64,000 nucleotides of DNA from Alnus glutinosa (lineage: Eukaryota > Streptophyta > Magnoliopsida > Fagales > Betulaceae). The position numbers and the translations under genes are program-made. Shown in pieces: positions 12,146 to 22,483 of the stretch (positions are counted from its first letter, which is position 1; the number at the start of each line of letters is the position of its first letter). The DNA lies in assembly GCF_958979055.1 (NCBI RefSeq), contig NC_084891.1:23624001-23688000 (forward strand), read 5' to 3'. Under the pieces are notes generated by a model, which worked only from the letters and a program-made list of their open reading frames with translations, searched no databases and was not told the origin of the DNA.

Positions 12146-13105
12146 ATGGCCTCTTTCGTCTCCACACATCTATTACTACAGCTACTCCTCGTCATCTCCA
12201 TCTTCCATTTCAGCTCTGCGGCGAGGAGACTTGCAGAATCAGAAGAGACCCAGCAGCCTTTGCTCTTCCAATACCACAATGGCCCTCTTCTTACCGGCAA
12301 AATCGCCATCAATCTTATCTGGTACGGCAAATTTAACCCCTCCCAACGAGCCATCATCTCAGATTTCATTACCTCCCTCTCTGCTTCCACACCCCCAACA
12401 GCTCAAACCTCAGTCTCCACGTGGTGGAAAACCACCGACAAATACTACCACCTCATCAATTCCAAGAAGCCATCCGCTCTTGCACTCTCATTGGGTACCC
12501 AGATCGTTGACGAGACATACTCTCTAGGCAAATCACTCTCGAATCAGCAAATAGTAGAGTTGGCATCAAAGGGAGGCCAGAAAAACGCCATTAATGTTGT
12601 TCTGACATCAGCTGACGTGGCAGTTGAAGGTTTCTGCATGAGCAAATGCGGGACTCATGGGTCTTCAAAGGGTGCATCCGTTGAGGGCAAGAGCTACAAG
12701 TTCGCTTACATTTGGGTTGGGAATTCGGAGACCCAGTGCCCAGGGCAATGCGCGTGGCCATTCCACCAGCCCATCTACGGGCCCCAGAGCCCGCCTTTGG
12801 TTGCACCCAACAACGATGTGGGTCTGGACGGCATGGTCATCAACCTGGCTAGCCTCTTAGCCGGTACGGCTACGAACCCATTCGGAAATGGCTACTTCCA
12901 GGGTCCAAACGAGGCGCCACTAGAAGCTGCATCGGCTTGTCCTGGTGTGTACGGGAAGGGGCTTACCCTGGCTATGCCGGAGACCTCTTGGTGGACCCAA
13001 CCACAGGTGCTAGCTATAACGCAAATGGTGCCCATGGAAGGAAATACTTGCTTCCGGCGCTCTTTGACCCCTCTACCAAAGCTTGTTCAACTCTCGTCTG
13101 AGTGA
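12146..13105 (+). CDS. EXO: EXORDIUM (Phi-1 family), copy a, C-terminally frameshifted
   Basis: Encodes a secreted Phi-1/EXORDIUM protein. Residues 1-25 are a signal peptide ([18 protein letters not shown] then FHFSSA), followed by the Phi-1 domain with [10 protein letters not shown], the CGTHGSS motif and the [12 protein letters not shown] cysteine block. EXO acts in the apoplast/cell wall and promotes cell expansion under brassinosteroid control in Arabidopsis. The start is the ATG shared by all copies. Near 12957-12961 a G run is four bases long where EXO-b and EXO-d have five, so the last 50 or so residues are read in another frame. The frame ends at 319 residues, by chance almost the normal length. 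The usual ending [19 protein letters not shown] is lost. Either this copy is damaged or the base is a homopolymer sequencing error. Confidence 0.9.
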   Translation: MASFVSTHLLLQLLLVISIFHFSSAARRLAESEETQQPLLFQYHNGPLLTGKIAINLIWYGKFNPSQRAIISDFITSLSASTPPTAQTSVSTWWKTTDKYYHLINSKKPSALALSLGTQIVDETYSLGKSLSNQQIVELASKGGQKNAINVVLTSADVAVEGFCMSKCGTHGSSKGASVEGKSYKFAYIWVGNSETQCPGQCAWPFHQPIYGPQSPPLVAPNNDVGLDGMVINLASLLAGTATNPFGNGYFQGPNEAPLEAASACPGVYGKGLTLAMPETSWWTQPQVLAITQMVPMEGNTCFRRSLTPLPKLVQLSSE

Positions 13106-14059
13106 GGGACCACCTTGTAACACAGTGTTAATGTATACAATATTAGATTAGCCAGTGGAATTAAGAAAGATTAATTCTTTGATTTATTCATTTGTATTAT
13201 GGTTATATAATGAAAATGAAAAATTTCTTCATATTCCTTGCTCAAACTTGTGGCTCTTTCTCATTTATTAGTTTTGCCGTACATTACAGGGACAGCGGTA
13301 TCAAAATTAATAACATCCAAGTCTAATTATTGATTTACTTGATGTGGAAGGAACAAGTTATTCTTTAATTTTCATAGATGTCAGGACCTTTTTTATTTGT
13401 GCTTTGTTTTCTTTTTCATGTTTTTCTCCTAATATTAGTTAGCATTTCTTATTTATTTTTGGGTCTTTTTAATAACTTTAGGACTTCTTTGTTTTTGGGT
13501 TTTCTAGAAGTTACAGTATTTGTTAAAATATTTTTAATAAATCTAGGGTTAGGATTTGTAGTTTATATATAGACTTGTATTTAACTTTATTTCATTTATT
13601 TGTTAAAAAAAAAAAAACTTTATTTCATTTATTAAGAAATTGAATTTTTTTTTTTTATGTGGCTAAGTTTGTTAGCTTGCTCTCACATAAATACAAAGTA
13701 TAACAAAGCATTATAAGATTTACCAAAATAGTTAATTAAATGTGTAAGGAGCCCTCATCATAAAACTCCGGTCCTTATTCATATCTTTACGTGTCATGAA
13801 ACGTCGTTTACTTTTCATATTTATCACATTCCATGACTAGAAACATTTCCTTAATTAGTTATTACTTTTCCATTGGGAATTTTCTAAAAATATAAACTTA
13901 GCGTAATTGAAATGGTTCCGATTTATAAACTTTCTAAAAATAAAATACTTGTATCCAAAGAGTTAATTGACATAATACGACTTTTTCGATTTAAAAATTC
14001 CTTAGAAAATATTTCATTCAGGTAGAATATTGAATTATTAATTCGTCTAATCTTCTAAG
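13106..14059 (+). other. EXO-a 3' flank, paralogous to the EXO-b and EXO-d flanks
   Basis: The 3' UTR and about 0.95 kb of flank align with 18932-19862 and, inverted and for a shorter stretch, with about 29690-30229. Shared blocks include CAATATTAGATTAGCCAGT, AATGAAAATGAAAAATTTC and TTAATTGACATAATACGAC. The duplicated unit is therefore larger than the gene. No separate gene is present. Confidence 0.8.
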
Positions 14060-14068
14060 AAATAAATA

Positions 14069-14522
14069 GAGAAAAGTACTTATACTCTTCTTAAACTATT
14101 ATCTAATTGTCAATGTGCCTCCCAAACTATCAATTATGTCAATGTCTCCTCAATAACAAAAACACCCATCATAGAAAATTCTTAAAATTATATAAAACAA
14201 ATAAAATTAAAATTAAAATCTAAGAAAAATAAATAAACAAAGGTTTTTCATTTTTTTTAATTTATTTTTTAGATTTTGTTTTATATAATTTTTCAGTTTG
14301 GGCCAACCCGTTGGATTTTCATTTTTAGTTTTTTTTTTTTTCAATCGCTTTTTTTTTTTTTTTTAGTTTTAGTTTTAGTTTTTTTTTTCCAAATTTATAA
14401 GGAAATATTTGTCTTATTGAAATTTATTTAAGATTATTTTGTCTTTTTGTTAAATTTAGGGGAGATAATGACATTTTTTTGTAATTTAAGGAATCAGAGG
14501 AGGGAGGGAGCCGGCAGGGCCA

Positions 14523-14553
<31 letters not shown>

Positions 14554-16060
14554 TTTTTTGAAAAAAAATAATTACAAAGATAAAAAATAAAAAAAAATAA
14601 AAAAAAAAATTCTAAAAAAAAAAAAAACATTTAGCCCTTTGGCCCCTTCTCAATTTGTTAGCCCTTACCCATTTAACTTTTTTTCTTAACCAAATAAACC
14701 TACCCAAATCCACATATTTGCTCTAGTGTATAGTTGTAGACATCAAAATTCAAAAGCCTGCAATTAAGCACAAGCACTTAAGGGGGCGTTTTCAATTCCA
14801 ACCAAGCAACTCAAAGTCTGAAACAAAAATATTTAATAAAAAAAAAAAAAAAGTGAAACAAGAGTAGGTATTCTGAATACCTCTTCGACTCTTCTCCAGA
14901 CTCCACCGAACCACCTCTCTTCGGCTCTTCACCAAACAACTCACTTACTCACGGACTCATGGTAAACTGTTGTACTCATATATTTTGGTGATGAATGATG
15001 ATAACTGTTGATGGCTCATGGCTTTATGTTTCCAACTTGAACTTGTGTTTGAGTGTTTCTTTGGCCTTTCTGGAGAAGGACCAGACCGGGGGGTTGGAGT
15101 AGGGATGAGTTCAAGTGTTTAGGGGTTCTCTTAAAAAAAAAAAAAAAAAAACTATTCTTTTTGTTTTACTTTTATGGAAGTCTCTAGAGACTAAAAAACT
15201 ATTCTTTTTTTTTCTTTTTTTTTGTGAGGTGTGCATTTGTCCTGTTTTCTGTTTTTTCTTTTTTTTTTTTAAGAAAGTGACTTTTGTGATTTGTTTAGTG
15301 ATAGGTTTGTCCTTGAAGGGTTACAAAGTACTTTCATTTTTTTTTATTTTTTTTTTTATACTCGATAGGAGGGTTTTTTATTTTTTATTTTTTTTACTTG
15401 TTAATTGTTTTGTGTACTGTTTAAAGAAAAACTTTTGAAAATTGTTGATTTAATTTATTTTTTTCGATACATAACAATAATTAATTTGCAACATAGAGGT
15501 GGTGCAAAATCACTCAACGCAAGTCGTACTTTTTTAGGTTAGTTTTCTAAGCTCAATTCCTAATATAAGTGGTATTGTAATTAGGATATCATGGTTAATA
15601 AATATTGAGAATATTTGTTATTATAGTTTATAAGTCTAAACAATTAATTAGAGAATTTGACATGTGAAAACTATTATATTTTATTGTTTTTTATGTGAGT
15701 TCGTTAATTGCATGCTAACTTACAAATATTTTTTCTTACTTTTCTAAAGACTCCAATATAACCATGTAAATTTCTTTGTAGATGATGGGAAAGCTAAATA
15801 CAATACTCGACTTTTTCAAAAGAAAAAATGCATAAAGTTCAAATGCCAATGTTGGTGACATCTTCAATCTTTATATATTTTTTATTCATGCTTTGATCCC
15901 TACTACTATTTTAATATATTTGTAATTTATGCCTTGACGACTTGGCCTCTGCCCAAAATACTTTCTGGCTCCTTCCCTGAAAAACATTGACACAATTGGT
16001 AGTTTGAGATACATATTAACAACGGAGTGGTAGTTGAAAAAAGGTATGTATACTTTTCCT
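14069..16060. mobile_element. MITE-A copy 1 (MULE-type, 9-bp TSD), carrying a nested hAT
   Basis: Starts GAGAAAAGTACTTATACTC and ends GGTATGTATACTTTTCCT, with long imperfect inverted ends built from GTCAATGT-CCC blocks. A 9-bp target duplication AAATAAATA flanks it (14060-14068, 16061-16069). The same insertion at the same site is present behind EXO-b (19872-21154), so it predates the EXO duplication. About 1.5 kb in its middle is a later insertion (14495-15979). A 9-bp duplication points to the Mutator-like superfamily. Confidence 0.78.
14495..15979 (+). mobile_element. deleted hAT element, Tip100/ZMYM1-like, nested in MITE-A
   Basis: The right end read inward is CAGGGAAGGAGCCAGAAAG and the left end is CAGAGGAGGGAGGGAGCCGG followed by a C run. 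These resemble the CAGxGGCGGAGCCAG termini of plant Tip100-type hAT elements. Near 15782-15870 a short frame reads MMGKLNTILDFFKRKNA, then a stop, then SSNANVGD, matching the FFKRK...SSNANVGD start of TTF-type zinc-finger hAT transposases. Everything after this first coding exon is missing, so the element is a non-autonomous deletion derivative. A clean 8-bp target duplication could not be seen, and the ends are therefore approximate. Confidence 0.6.
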
Positions 16061-16412
16061 AAATAAATATTCACATATACCTAAGGCATTAAAAACATTT
16101 ATAGATCGTGTCAAAAAAAAAAAAACATTAATAGATGAAAGAATTAATATACAATAAACCTAAAAATGTCCCTTATGAGCTAGCCACGTGAACAAATGCT
16201 AAGACATATTAATAAACTCATGCTAGCCTAGCGATGATACATCCGCGACCAATTTGTCCTTGTGATTTCACTAATAAGTTTCCTCTGGTTTTAAAATGTT
16301 CTAAGAGCTTCTAGTGGGATAAAAAATATTAAATTAGCCCCTACTATCAAATTCTTCCAAAAAAATATTTAACGGTTTTTGTTAATGTGTTACGTTAAAC
16401 TCAATAAAATTA
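16061..16412. other. intergenic block paralogous to 21155-22016
   Basis: Shares GAGCTAGCCAC, AACAAATGCTAAGACATATT and TCATGCTAGCCTAGC with the EXO-b/EXO-c spacer. It lacks the MITE present there at 21309-21490 and so serves as its empty site. Confidence 0.75.
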
Positions 16413-17553
16413 GAGAAAAGTATACATACTCCTCTCAAACTACCATCTCATTGTCAATGTACCCCACAAACTATTAATTGTGTCAATCTCCCCCCATAAA
16501 CTACCAAACAAGGTCAATGTCCCCATAATGACAAAAATACCCTTCATAAAATTATTAAAATAAAATTAAAAATTAAAAAAATAGAAAATAACAAAAATTT
16601 ACCCCAAAAAAATTAAAATCTGTTTTTTTTTTTCATTTGGTTTCATTTTTTTTTATTTTTAAAAAATAATTTCCAGTTATTTTTTCGTTTGATTTTTTTA
16701 AAAAAAAAAAATTGTTTTTTTTTAATTTAATAAAAAACTGGTTTTTATTTTTTTTTTTTCGTTTTTTTAAATTGTTTTTATAATTTTCAGAAATTTTTTC
16801 GTTTGAAAATTGTTATTTTTTCGTTTTTAATTTTTTTTTTAATAATTTTTTTTTTTTTAGTTTTAGTTTTTTTTTTAATTTATAAGGACATTTTTTTCTT
16901 ATTCAAAAAAAATTATGGTCATTTTTGTCTTTTTGTTAGTCTTAGCATTCCTAGTAGCCTTACTAAAATAGTTTTTTAGCTATTTTGGTGAGCCAATTTG
17001 ATGAAAATCCTGAAAAACCACTCCCAGCAGCCTCACCATTTTAACCAAAAAAATTGATGACTGAAATTACTAACCAAATTAGATGAGGCATTTTCACTCA
17101 ACAATTCACTCACCAAATTTTGTTTCACCTTTCTCTCTCACATGATTAGCACATTTTTTCCTTTTTTCTCTCATTTTTTTCTCCCATATTCCATCTCTCA
17201 CACGGTAATGTCCTTATTTCATGGATATGAATGATTTTTTGTAAAAAAATTATATAGAGAATAAATAAATAAATATGAAAAAATTATTATTTAAATGGAA
17301 TAGTGAATATTGACTAGTTAAAATGGTGAGACTGGGGAAGTTTTAATAAAGTGGCTCACCAGAATAGAAAAAAATAATTTTTAGTTATTTTGGTGAGTAA
17401 AATTTGATGAGACTACTAGGAATGCTCGACATTAACATTTTTTGGTCGTTTGAGGGGGGATATTGACACAATTGGTAGTTGATAATTGATAATTTGGAGG
17501 ATACATTAATAATTGAGTGTTAATTTGAGGAGAATATATATACTTTTGTTTTC
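16413..17553. mobile_element. MITE-A copy 2 (MULE-type, 9-bp TSD ATAAAATTA)
   Basis: Starts GAGAAAAGTATACATACTCC and ends TATATACTTTTGTTTTC, flanked by ATAAAATTA at 16404-16412 and 17554-17562. The paralogous spacer behind EXO-b has an uninterrupted AATAAAATTATGAC at about 22007-22019, an empty site that confirms the insertion. Its interior is T/A-rich with no coding capacity and is split by another MITE at 16944-17427. Confidence 0.85.
16944..17427. mobile_element. MITE with AGCATTCCTAGTAG ends, nested in MITE-A copy 2
   Basis: Left end AGCATTCCTAGTAGCC and right end CTACTAGGAATGCT form inverted termini. The interior matches the element at 1-397 in inverse orientation. It interrupts MITE-A copy 2, so it is younger than that insertion. 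No clear target duplication was resolved. Confidence 0.78.
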
Positions 17554-17629
17554 ATAAAATTATGACATATGTGACTATAATATAAAATATATAAATATAG
17601 AAAAATAGAAAAATTTAAAATTAAAACTC

Positions 17630-17974
17630 GTCACACTTTTAGACCAAAACCCTATCTTAGACGTCAATACATTATGGCAGTCAAATCGATGGGATAGTAA
17701 GGCGCACGCAAATTGATTATAAAACAACGCGTTTATTTATATATATAGAGCTGGCATCGGACATCCCACTCTCTATTTTCAATTATTTTAACTTTTAAGT
17801 ACCCCTTTTCTGCCCCTTCCTCGTAGTTTCTTACCTCTACGGCTCTACTTTTGAGCACTATATATACATCCCACCCGCGATTCTTCTTCCCCACAACTCA
17901 ACTGCCATACTCTGCTCCTTACTTTCTCATCCTTTCCATTTACTCACACTCAGATTACAATCTTCAAATCTACC
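17630..17974 (+). promoter_or_regulatory. promoter and 5' leader of EXO-b
   Basis: Contains ACGCGT at 17727-17732 (a CGCG-box match), GAGCTGGCATC about 30 bp downstream, and a TATA box ACTATATATAC (17859-17866) roughly 110 bp before the ATG. The leader is CT-rich. The block is nearly identical to that of EXO-c. Confidence 0.75.
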
Positions 17975-18931
17975 ATGGCCTCTTTCGTCTCCACACGTCT
18001 ATTTCTACAGCTTCTCCTCGTCATCTCCTTCTTCCATTTCAGCTCGGCGGCAAGGAGACTCGCGGAGTCGGATGAAACCCAACAGCCTTTGCTCTTTCAA
18101 TACCACAATGGCCCTCTTCTTACCGGCAAAATCGCCGTCAATCTTATCTGGTACGGCAAATTTAACCCCTCCCAACGAGCCATCATCTCAGATTTCATTA
18201 CCTCCCTCTCTGCTTCCACACCCCCAACAGCTCAAACCTCAGTCGCCACGTGGTGGAAAACCACCGACAAATACTACCACCTCATCAATTCCAAGAAGCC
18301 ATCCGCTCTCGCACTCTCATTGGGTACCCAGATCGTTGACGAGACATACTCTCTAGGCAAATCACTCTCGAATCAGCAAATAGTAGAGTTGGCATCAAAG
18401 GGAGGCCAGAAAAACGCCATTAACGTTGTTCTGACATCAGCTGACGTGGCAGTTGAAGGTTTCTGCATGAGCAAATGCGGGACTCATGGGTCTTCAAAGG
18501 GTGCATCCGTTGACGGCAAGAGCTACAAGTTCGCTTACATTTGGGTTGGGAATTCGGAGACCCAATGCCCAGGGCAATGCGCGTGGCCATTCCACCAGCC
18601 CATCTACGGGCCCCAGAGCCCGCCTTTGGTTGCACCCAACAACGATGTGGGTCTGGACGGCATGGTCATCAACCTGGCTAGCCTCTTGGCCGGTACGGCT
18701 ACGAACCCATTCGGAAATGGCTACTTCCAGGGTCCAAAGGAGGCGCCACTAGAAGCTGCATCGGCTTGTCCTGGTGTGTACGGGAAGGGGGCTTACCCTG
18801 GTTATGCCGGGGATCTCTTGGTGGACCCAACCACAGGTGCTAGCTATAACGCAAACGGTGCCCATGGAAGGAAATACTTGCTTCCGGCGCTCTTTGACCC
18901 CTCTACCAAAGCTTGTTCAACTCTCGTCTGA
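17975..18931 (+). CDS. EXO: EXORDIUM (Phi-1 family), copy b, intact
   Basis: A complete 318-residue intronless frame of the usual family length. A signal peptide occupies about residues 1-25 (ending SSA before ARRLAESDE). The Phi-1 domain then runs to the C terminus, with [11 protein letters not shown] (about 41-51), [49 protein letters not shown] and the final [20 protein letters not shown]. The protein is expected in the apoplast; Arabidopsis EXO mediates brassinosteroid-promoted leaf expansion and carbon-status responses. It is closest to EXO-c, from which it differs by no residue that I can see. The biochemical activity of the family is unknown. Confidence 0.95.
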   Translation: MASFVSTRLFLQLLLVISFFHFSSAARRLAESDETQQPLLFQYHNGPLLTGKIAVNLIWYGKFNPSQRAIISDFITSLSASTPPTAQTSVATWWKTTDKYYHLINSKKPSALALSLGTQIVDETYSLGKSLSNQQIVELASKGGQKNAINVVLTSADVAVEGFCMSKCGTHGSSKGASVDGKSYKFAYIWVGNSETQCPGQCAWPFHQPIYGPQSPPLVAPNNDVGLDGMVINLASLLAGTATNPFGNGYFQGPKEAPLEAASACPGVYGKGAYPGYAGDLLVDPTTGASYNANGAHGRKYLLPALFDPSTKACSTLV

Positions 18932-19862
18932 GTGAGGGACCACCTTGTAACACAGTGTTTATGCATACAATATTAGATTAGCCAGTATAATTAAGAAAGA
19001 TTAAAATTCTTTGATTTATTCATTTGTATTATGGTTATATAATGAAAATGAAAAATTTCTTCATGTTCCTCGCTCAAACTTGTGGCTCTTTCTCATTTAT
19101 TCGTTTCGCCGTGCATTACTGGGACAGCAGTCTCAAAATTAATAACATCCAAAGTCTAATTATTTATTTACTTGACGTAGAACGAACAAGTTATTCTTTA
19201 ATTTTATTTTTGCTTTGTTTTCCTTTTCATCTTTTTCTCGTAAAATTAGCATTTTTCTTATTTATTTTTGGCTCTTTTTAATAACTTTAGGACTTCTTTG
19301 CTTTTTGGCTTTTATAGAAGTTACGGTATTTGTTAAAATATTTTTTATATATCTAGGGTTAGGATTTGTAGTTTACATATAGACTTTGTATTTAACTTTA
19401 TTTCATTTATATCTTCAAAAAAACTTCATTTCATTTATTAAGAAATTGAATATTTTTTTAGATGTGGCTAAGTTTGTTAACTGGTTTTCACATAAATACA
19501 AAATATTACAAAACATTATAAGGTTTTCCAAAGTAATTAATTAAATGTGTAAGGAGCCCTCATCATAAAACTCCTTATTCATATCTTTACATGTCATGAA
19601 ACGTCACCTACTTTTCATATTTATCACATTCGAAAATTAGAAACATTTCCTTAATTAGTACTTTTCATTGGGAACTTTCTAAAAATATTAACTTAGCATA
19701 ATTGAAATGGTTCATGGGTTCAAATTTATAAACTTTCTAAAAATAAAATACTTGTATCCAAAGAGTTAATTGACATAATACGACTTTTTCGATTTAAAAA
19801 ATCTTTAGGAAATATTTCATGCAGGTAGAATATTGGATTATTAATTCGTCTAATCCTCTATG
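18932..19862 (+). other. EXO-b 3' flank, paralogous to 13106-14059
   Basis: Aligns along its whole length with the EXO-a flank, up to and including the shared MITE-A insertion point. No gene is seen. Confidence 0.8.
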
Positions 19863-20022
19863 AAATAAATAGGAAAAAATACATATACCTTCCTTAAACT
19901 ACCATCCATTAATTGTCATTGTGCCCCCCAAACTTTCAATTATGTCAATGTCTCCCTTAAAATACCAAACAATGTCAATGTCCCCCCTAGTTTAAGGGGG
20001 GACATTAACACAATTGGTAATT

Positions 20023-21089
20023 GAGAAATGCTAGAACTCATTCTAGTGTCCTTCTGGGTCTTTTTATGTTGACATGACACATTACTTTTAATAAAGAAAA
20101 GAGTAAATGTATAATAAATCCTTGAGTCGACGCGCGATTTGAAAATGGTCCCTCACTTTTTAATTTTAAATAATTACTCAACTTTTTTGCGTTTTTGAAT
20201 TGGGTTATTTCTTCCATTTTCCATCCAATTTTGTTACCTCTGTTTGGCTTAGTCACTGTTTGGCCATGTCAGCATCGACAACTAAGACTAAAAACGACGC
20301 TATTTCAATATTTCCATATGTTTTAATAATTTTATTTGAAAAAAAAAAAATTGAAAAAAAATGAAAAATAAGAAGGGGGTGGCTCCTTGGCCACCATTGG
20401 GTGCCCAACCACCCTTATTTTGGCCAAGTGGGTGGCTCAGCAACCCCCTTGGCCGATCCGAACCACCTCCCATGGGGTGGTTAGGCCACCCCATGGCAAA
20501 AAAAAAGAAAAAAAAAAAAAAAGGTTTTGGCCCTTCGCAAACCTCCCCTAAGGGCCACGGGGTGATTCAGTCACCCCAAATGTCCAAACCCTCTAAAAAA
20601 AATTTAGAGTTTGTCCATGGGATAGCCGAAGGCTCATGTGGGTGGTTTAGCGACCCTCAAGCCGATTGCTGAGCCACTCGCGTGGTCAAAATGGAGATGG
20701 TGGCCACCTTTTTTTTTTTTTTTTTTTTTTCAATTTTTATTATTATTTTATTATTTTTAAATAAAATTATTAAAAAAAAAAATAAGGAAACATTGAAACG
20801 GCGTCGTTTTTAGGCTTAATTGTCAATGCTGATGTGGCCAAACAGTGATTCAGTCAAACGGAGTTAACAAAATTGGATGGAATGATCCAATTCAAAAACG
20901 CAAAAAAGTTGAGTAAATATTTAAAATTAAAAAAGTGAGAAACCATTTTAAAATCGCACGTCGATTCAAGGATTTATTATACATTTACCATAAATAAAAA
21001 CTACAGCTTGATTTTTCTCTCATATTTTTATTAAAAAAATACAAAGTGTCATGTCCATAAGGATACTAGAATGGGCTTTAGCATTCCTC
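20023..21089. mobile_element. MULE-type MITE-B nested in MITE-A copy 3
   Basis: Left end GAGAAATGCTAGAACTCATT and right end, read inward, GAGGAATGCTAAAGCCCATT form imperfect inverted repeats of about 30 bp that continue into CTAGTGTCCTT / CTAGTATCCTT. The flanks are TTGGTAATT (20014-20022) and TTGGTAGTT (21090-21098), a 9-bp target duplication with one mismatch. It contains a further foldback element at 20104-20988. Confidence 0.75.
20104..20988. mobile_element. foldback element C with GC-rich GGCCACC core, nested in MITE-B
   Basis: Perfect terminal inverted repeat GTAAATGTATAATAAATCC at the left (20104) mirrored at the right (20988), followed by longer imperfect pairing (GTCGACGCGCGATTT against AAATCGCACGTCGAT). 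The centre (20380-20700) is a GC-rich hairpin-forming block with many GGTGGC/GCCACC pairs, flanked by A and T runs. This is the third nesting level here. No target duplication was resolved. Confidence 0.72.
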
Positions 21090-21308
21090 TTGGTAGTTTG
21101 GGGAGCACATTAACAATGGAGTGATAGTTTGAAAGAAGTATGTGTACTTTTTCCAAATAAATATTATTCACATATACCAAAGACACTAAAAACAATATAT
21201 GAAAGAATTAATATGCAATGCAATAATAACTTAGCTTTTTCCGGAAACCTGAAAATGCCTCTTGTGAGCTAGCCACATGAACAAATGCTAAGACATATTA
21301 ATAAACTC

Positions 21309-21490
21309 GAGTAATACTATATATCATCCTCTTGTCCCTCTTTTATCTCTCTAAAATTGATGCTTCTCTTAAAATCACCATTAAATTTATGATAAATCAC
21401 TATTGAATTTTGATCCAATGATGATCTTAAGAGCCACATCAATTTTGGGAGGACAAAAAGAAAATAAGAGGGTGATATATAACATTACTC
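21309..21490. mobile_element. MULE-type MITE-D copy 1
   Basis: Ends GAGTAATACTATATATCATCC and its inverted counterpart at 21490 (GATATATAACATTACTC), with internal inverted arms around CTTAAAATCACC / TCTTAAGAGCCAC. The flanks AATAAACTC (21300-21308) and TATAAACTC (21491-21499) are a 9-bp target duplication with one mismatch. The paralogous site near 16208-16216 reads AATAAACTCATGC without the element, so the insertion is directly visible. Confidence 0.85.
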
Positions 21491-21499
21491 TATAAACTC

Positions 21500-22370
21500 A
21501 TGCTAGCCTAGCTAGCGATGATACATCCACGACTAACTCTTATTAAAAAACAAGTGTTTTAGTTATCTTGTGTTTTTTTTTTCAAAAAGAACAAAGAAAA
21601 AAAATCAGAATTTCAAAGTAATGTTCTAGAGACTTATTTTACCCAAATTTTAACCGTTTTATGATTTTTATTTGCTTCAAAATGAGATTTTCTTAAAGAA
21701 ATAGTTTTTGTGGTATTTCTAACAAAAAAAAATGTCATAAGAACAGTTTTCGGTTATTAATATTTTTACATATTATTGGTTTGGTCCAAAATGGTCTATT
21801 TGGTCTATTCTAACTATATTTTAGGGAGAAAAAAAATATATAAAATTTGTCCTTGTGATTTCATTGATTTGCAATAAGTATTCTCTCGTTCTAAAATGTT
21901 CTAAGAGCTTATTGTGATATAAAAAATAACAAATTAGTCTCTCCTATCAAATTCTTTAAAAAAAAAAAAAAATTAACAGTTTATGTTAATATGTCATGTT
22001 AAATTTAATAAAATTATGACATGTATCACTATAATATAAAATATAAAAATTAAAATTAAAAGCCGTCGCACTTTGAAAAGGTTTAATGACAATTTTATTA
22101 GGCTGCATTGGAATTAGCATGAGTTAGGGCTCATGCTAATCGTCTCCTCTAATTTCTCTGTTACAGCTAGAGTTAGCTTTCCTTTAAAGTCATTCACTCT
22201 GACCTGGAAAAAGTCATTTTGTCATAAAAATGGGTGGAATTCGGGACTCGAAGAAGTTAGTGCTGCGTAGCGGTTACGTGGGACGGTGGGTGCGTTGAGG
22301 AAGTCATGGATTGGTTGACGGGTGGAGCGCCTGGACCCATATGGCGGACTTGTTGTCCAACTTATGGCTT
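21500..22370. other. EXO-b/EXO-c spacer, partly paralogous to 16230-17700
   Basis: Carries the empty site of MITE-A copy 2 (ATAAAATTA, 22008-22016). An extra segment of about 280 bp (roughly 21541-21845) is absent from the EXO-a/EXO-b spacer. Between 22100 and 22370 the sequence is more GC-rich, without a recognisable gene. Confidence 0.6.
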
Positions 22371-22483
22371 CATTAAAAAACAACGCGTTACCACCTGGCA
22401 TCTCACTTTCTTTCTTTCTTTTTGGCTGATCTCACTTTCTATTTAGTCGTTTTAAATGCCTCTTTTCAGCCCCTCGTAGTTTA
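22371..22483 (+). promoter_or_regulatory. orphan EXO promoter fragment without a gene
   Basis: Contains AACAACGCGTTACC, CTGGCATCTCACTTTC, TTTTAAATGCC and CCCTCGTAGTTT in the same order and spacing as the promoters of the four EXO copies. It stops just upstream of where the TATA box would be. No EXO coding sequence follows; EXO-c, 1.3 kb downstream, has its own complete promoter. Confidence 0.8.

Larger units (their letters stand above)
19872..21154. mobile_element. MITE-A copy 3 (same ancestral insertion as copy 1)
   Basis: Starts GGAAAAAATACATATACC and ends GTATGTGTACTTTTTCC, flanked by the same 9-bp target duplication AAATAAATA (19863-19871, 21155-21163) in the same flanking sequence as copy 1. 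It is interrupted by a different nested element (20023-21089), so the nested insertions came after the EXO duplication. Confidence 0.82.

Noticed and set aside
12591-12860. Antisense and out-of-frame open frames across all EXO copies
   Set aside because: They are shadows of the GC-biased EXO coding sequence and recur wherever the gene does.
20361-20672. 103-codon tryptophan/proline-rich frame
   Set aside because: It is the GGTGGC/GCCACC hairpin core of foldback element C, not a gene.
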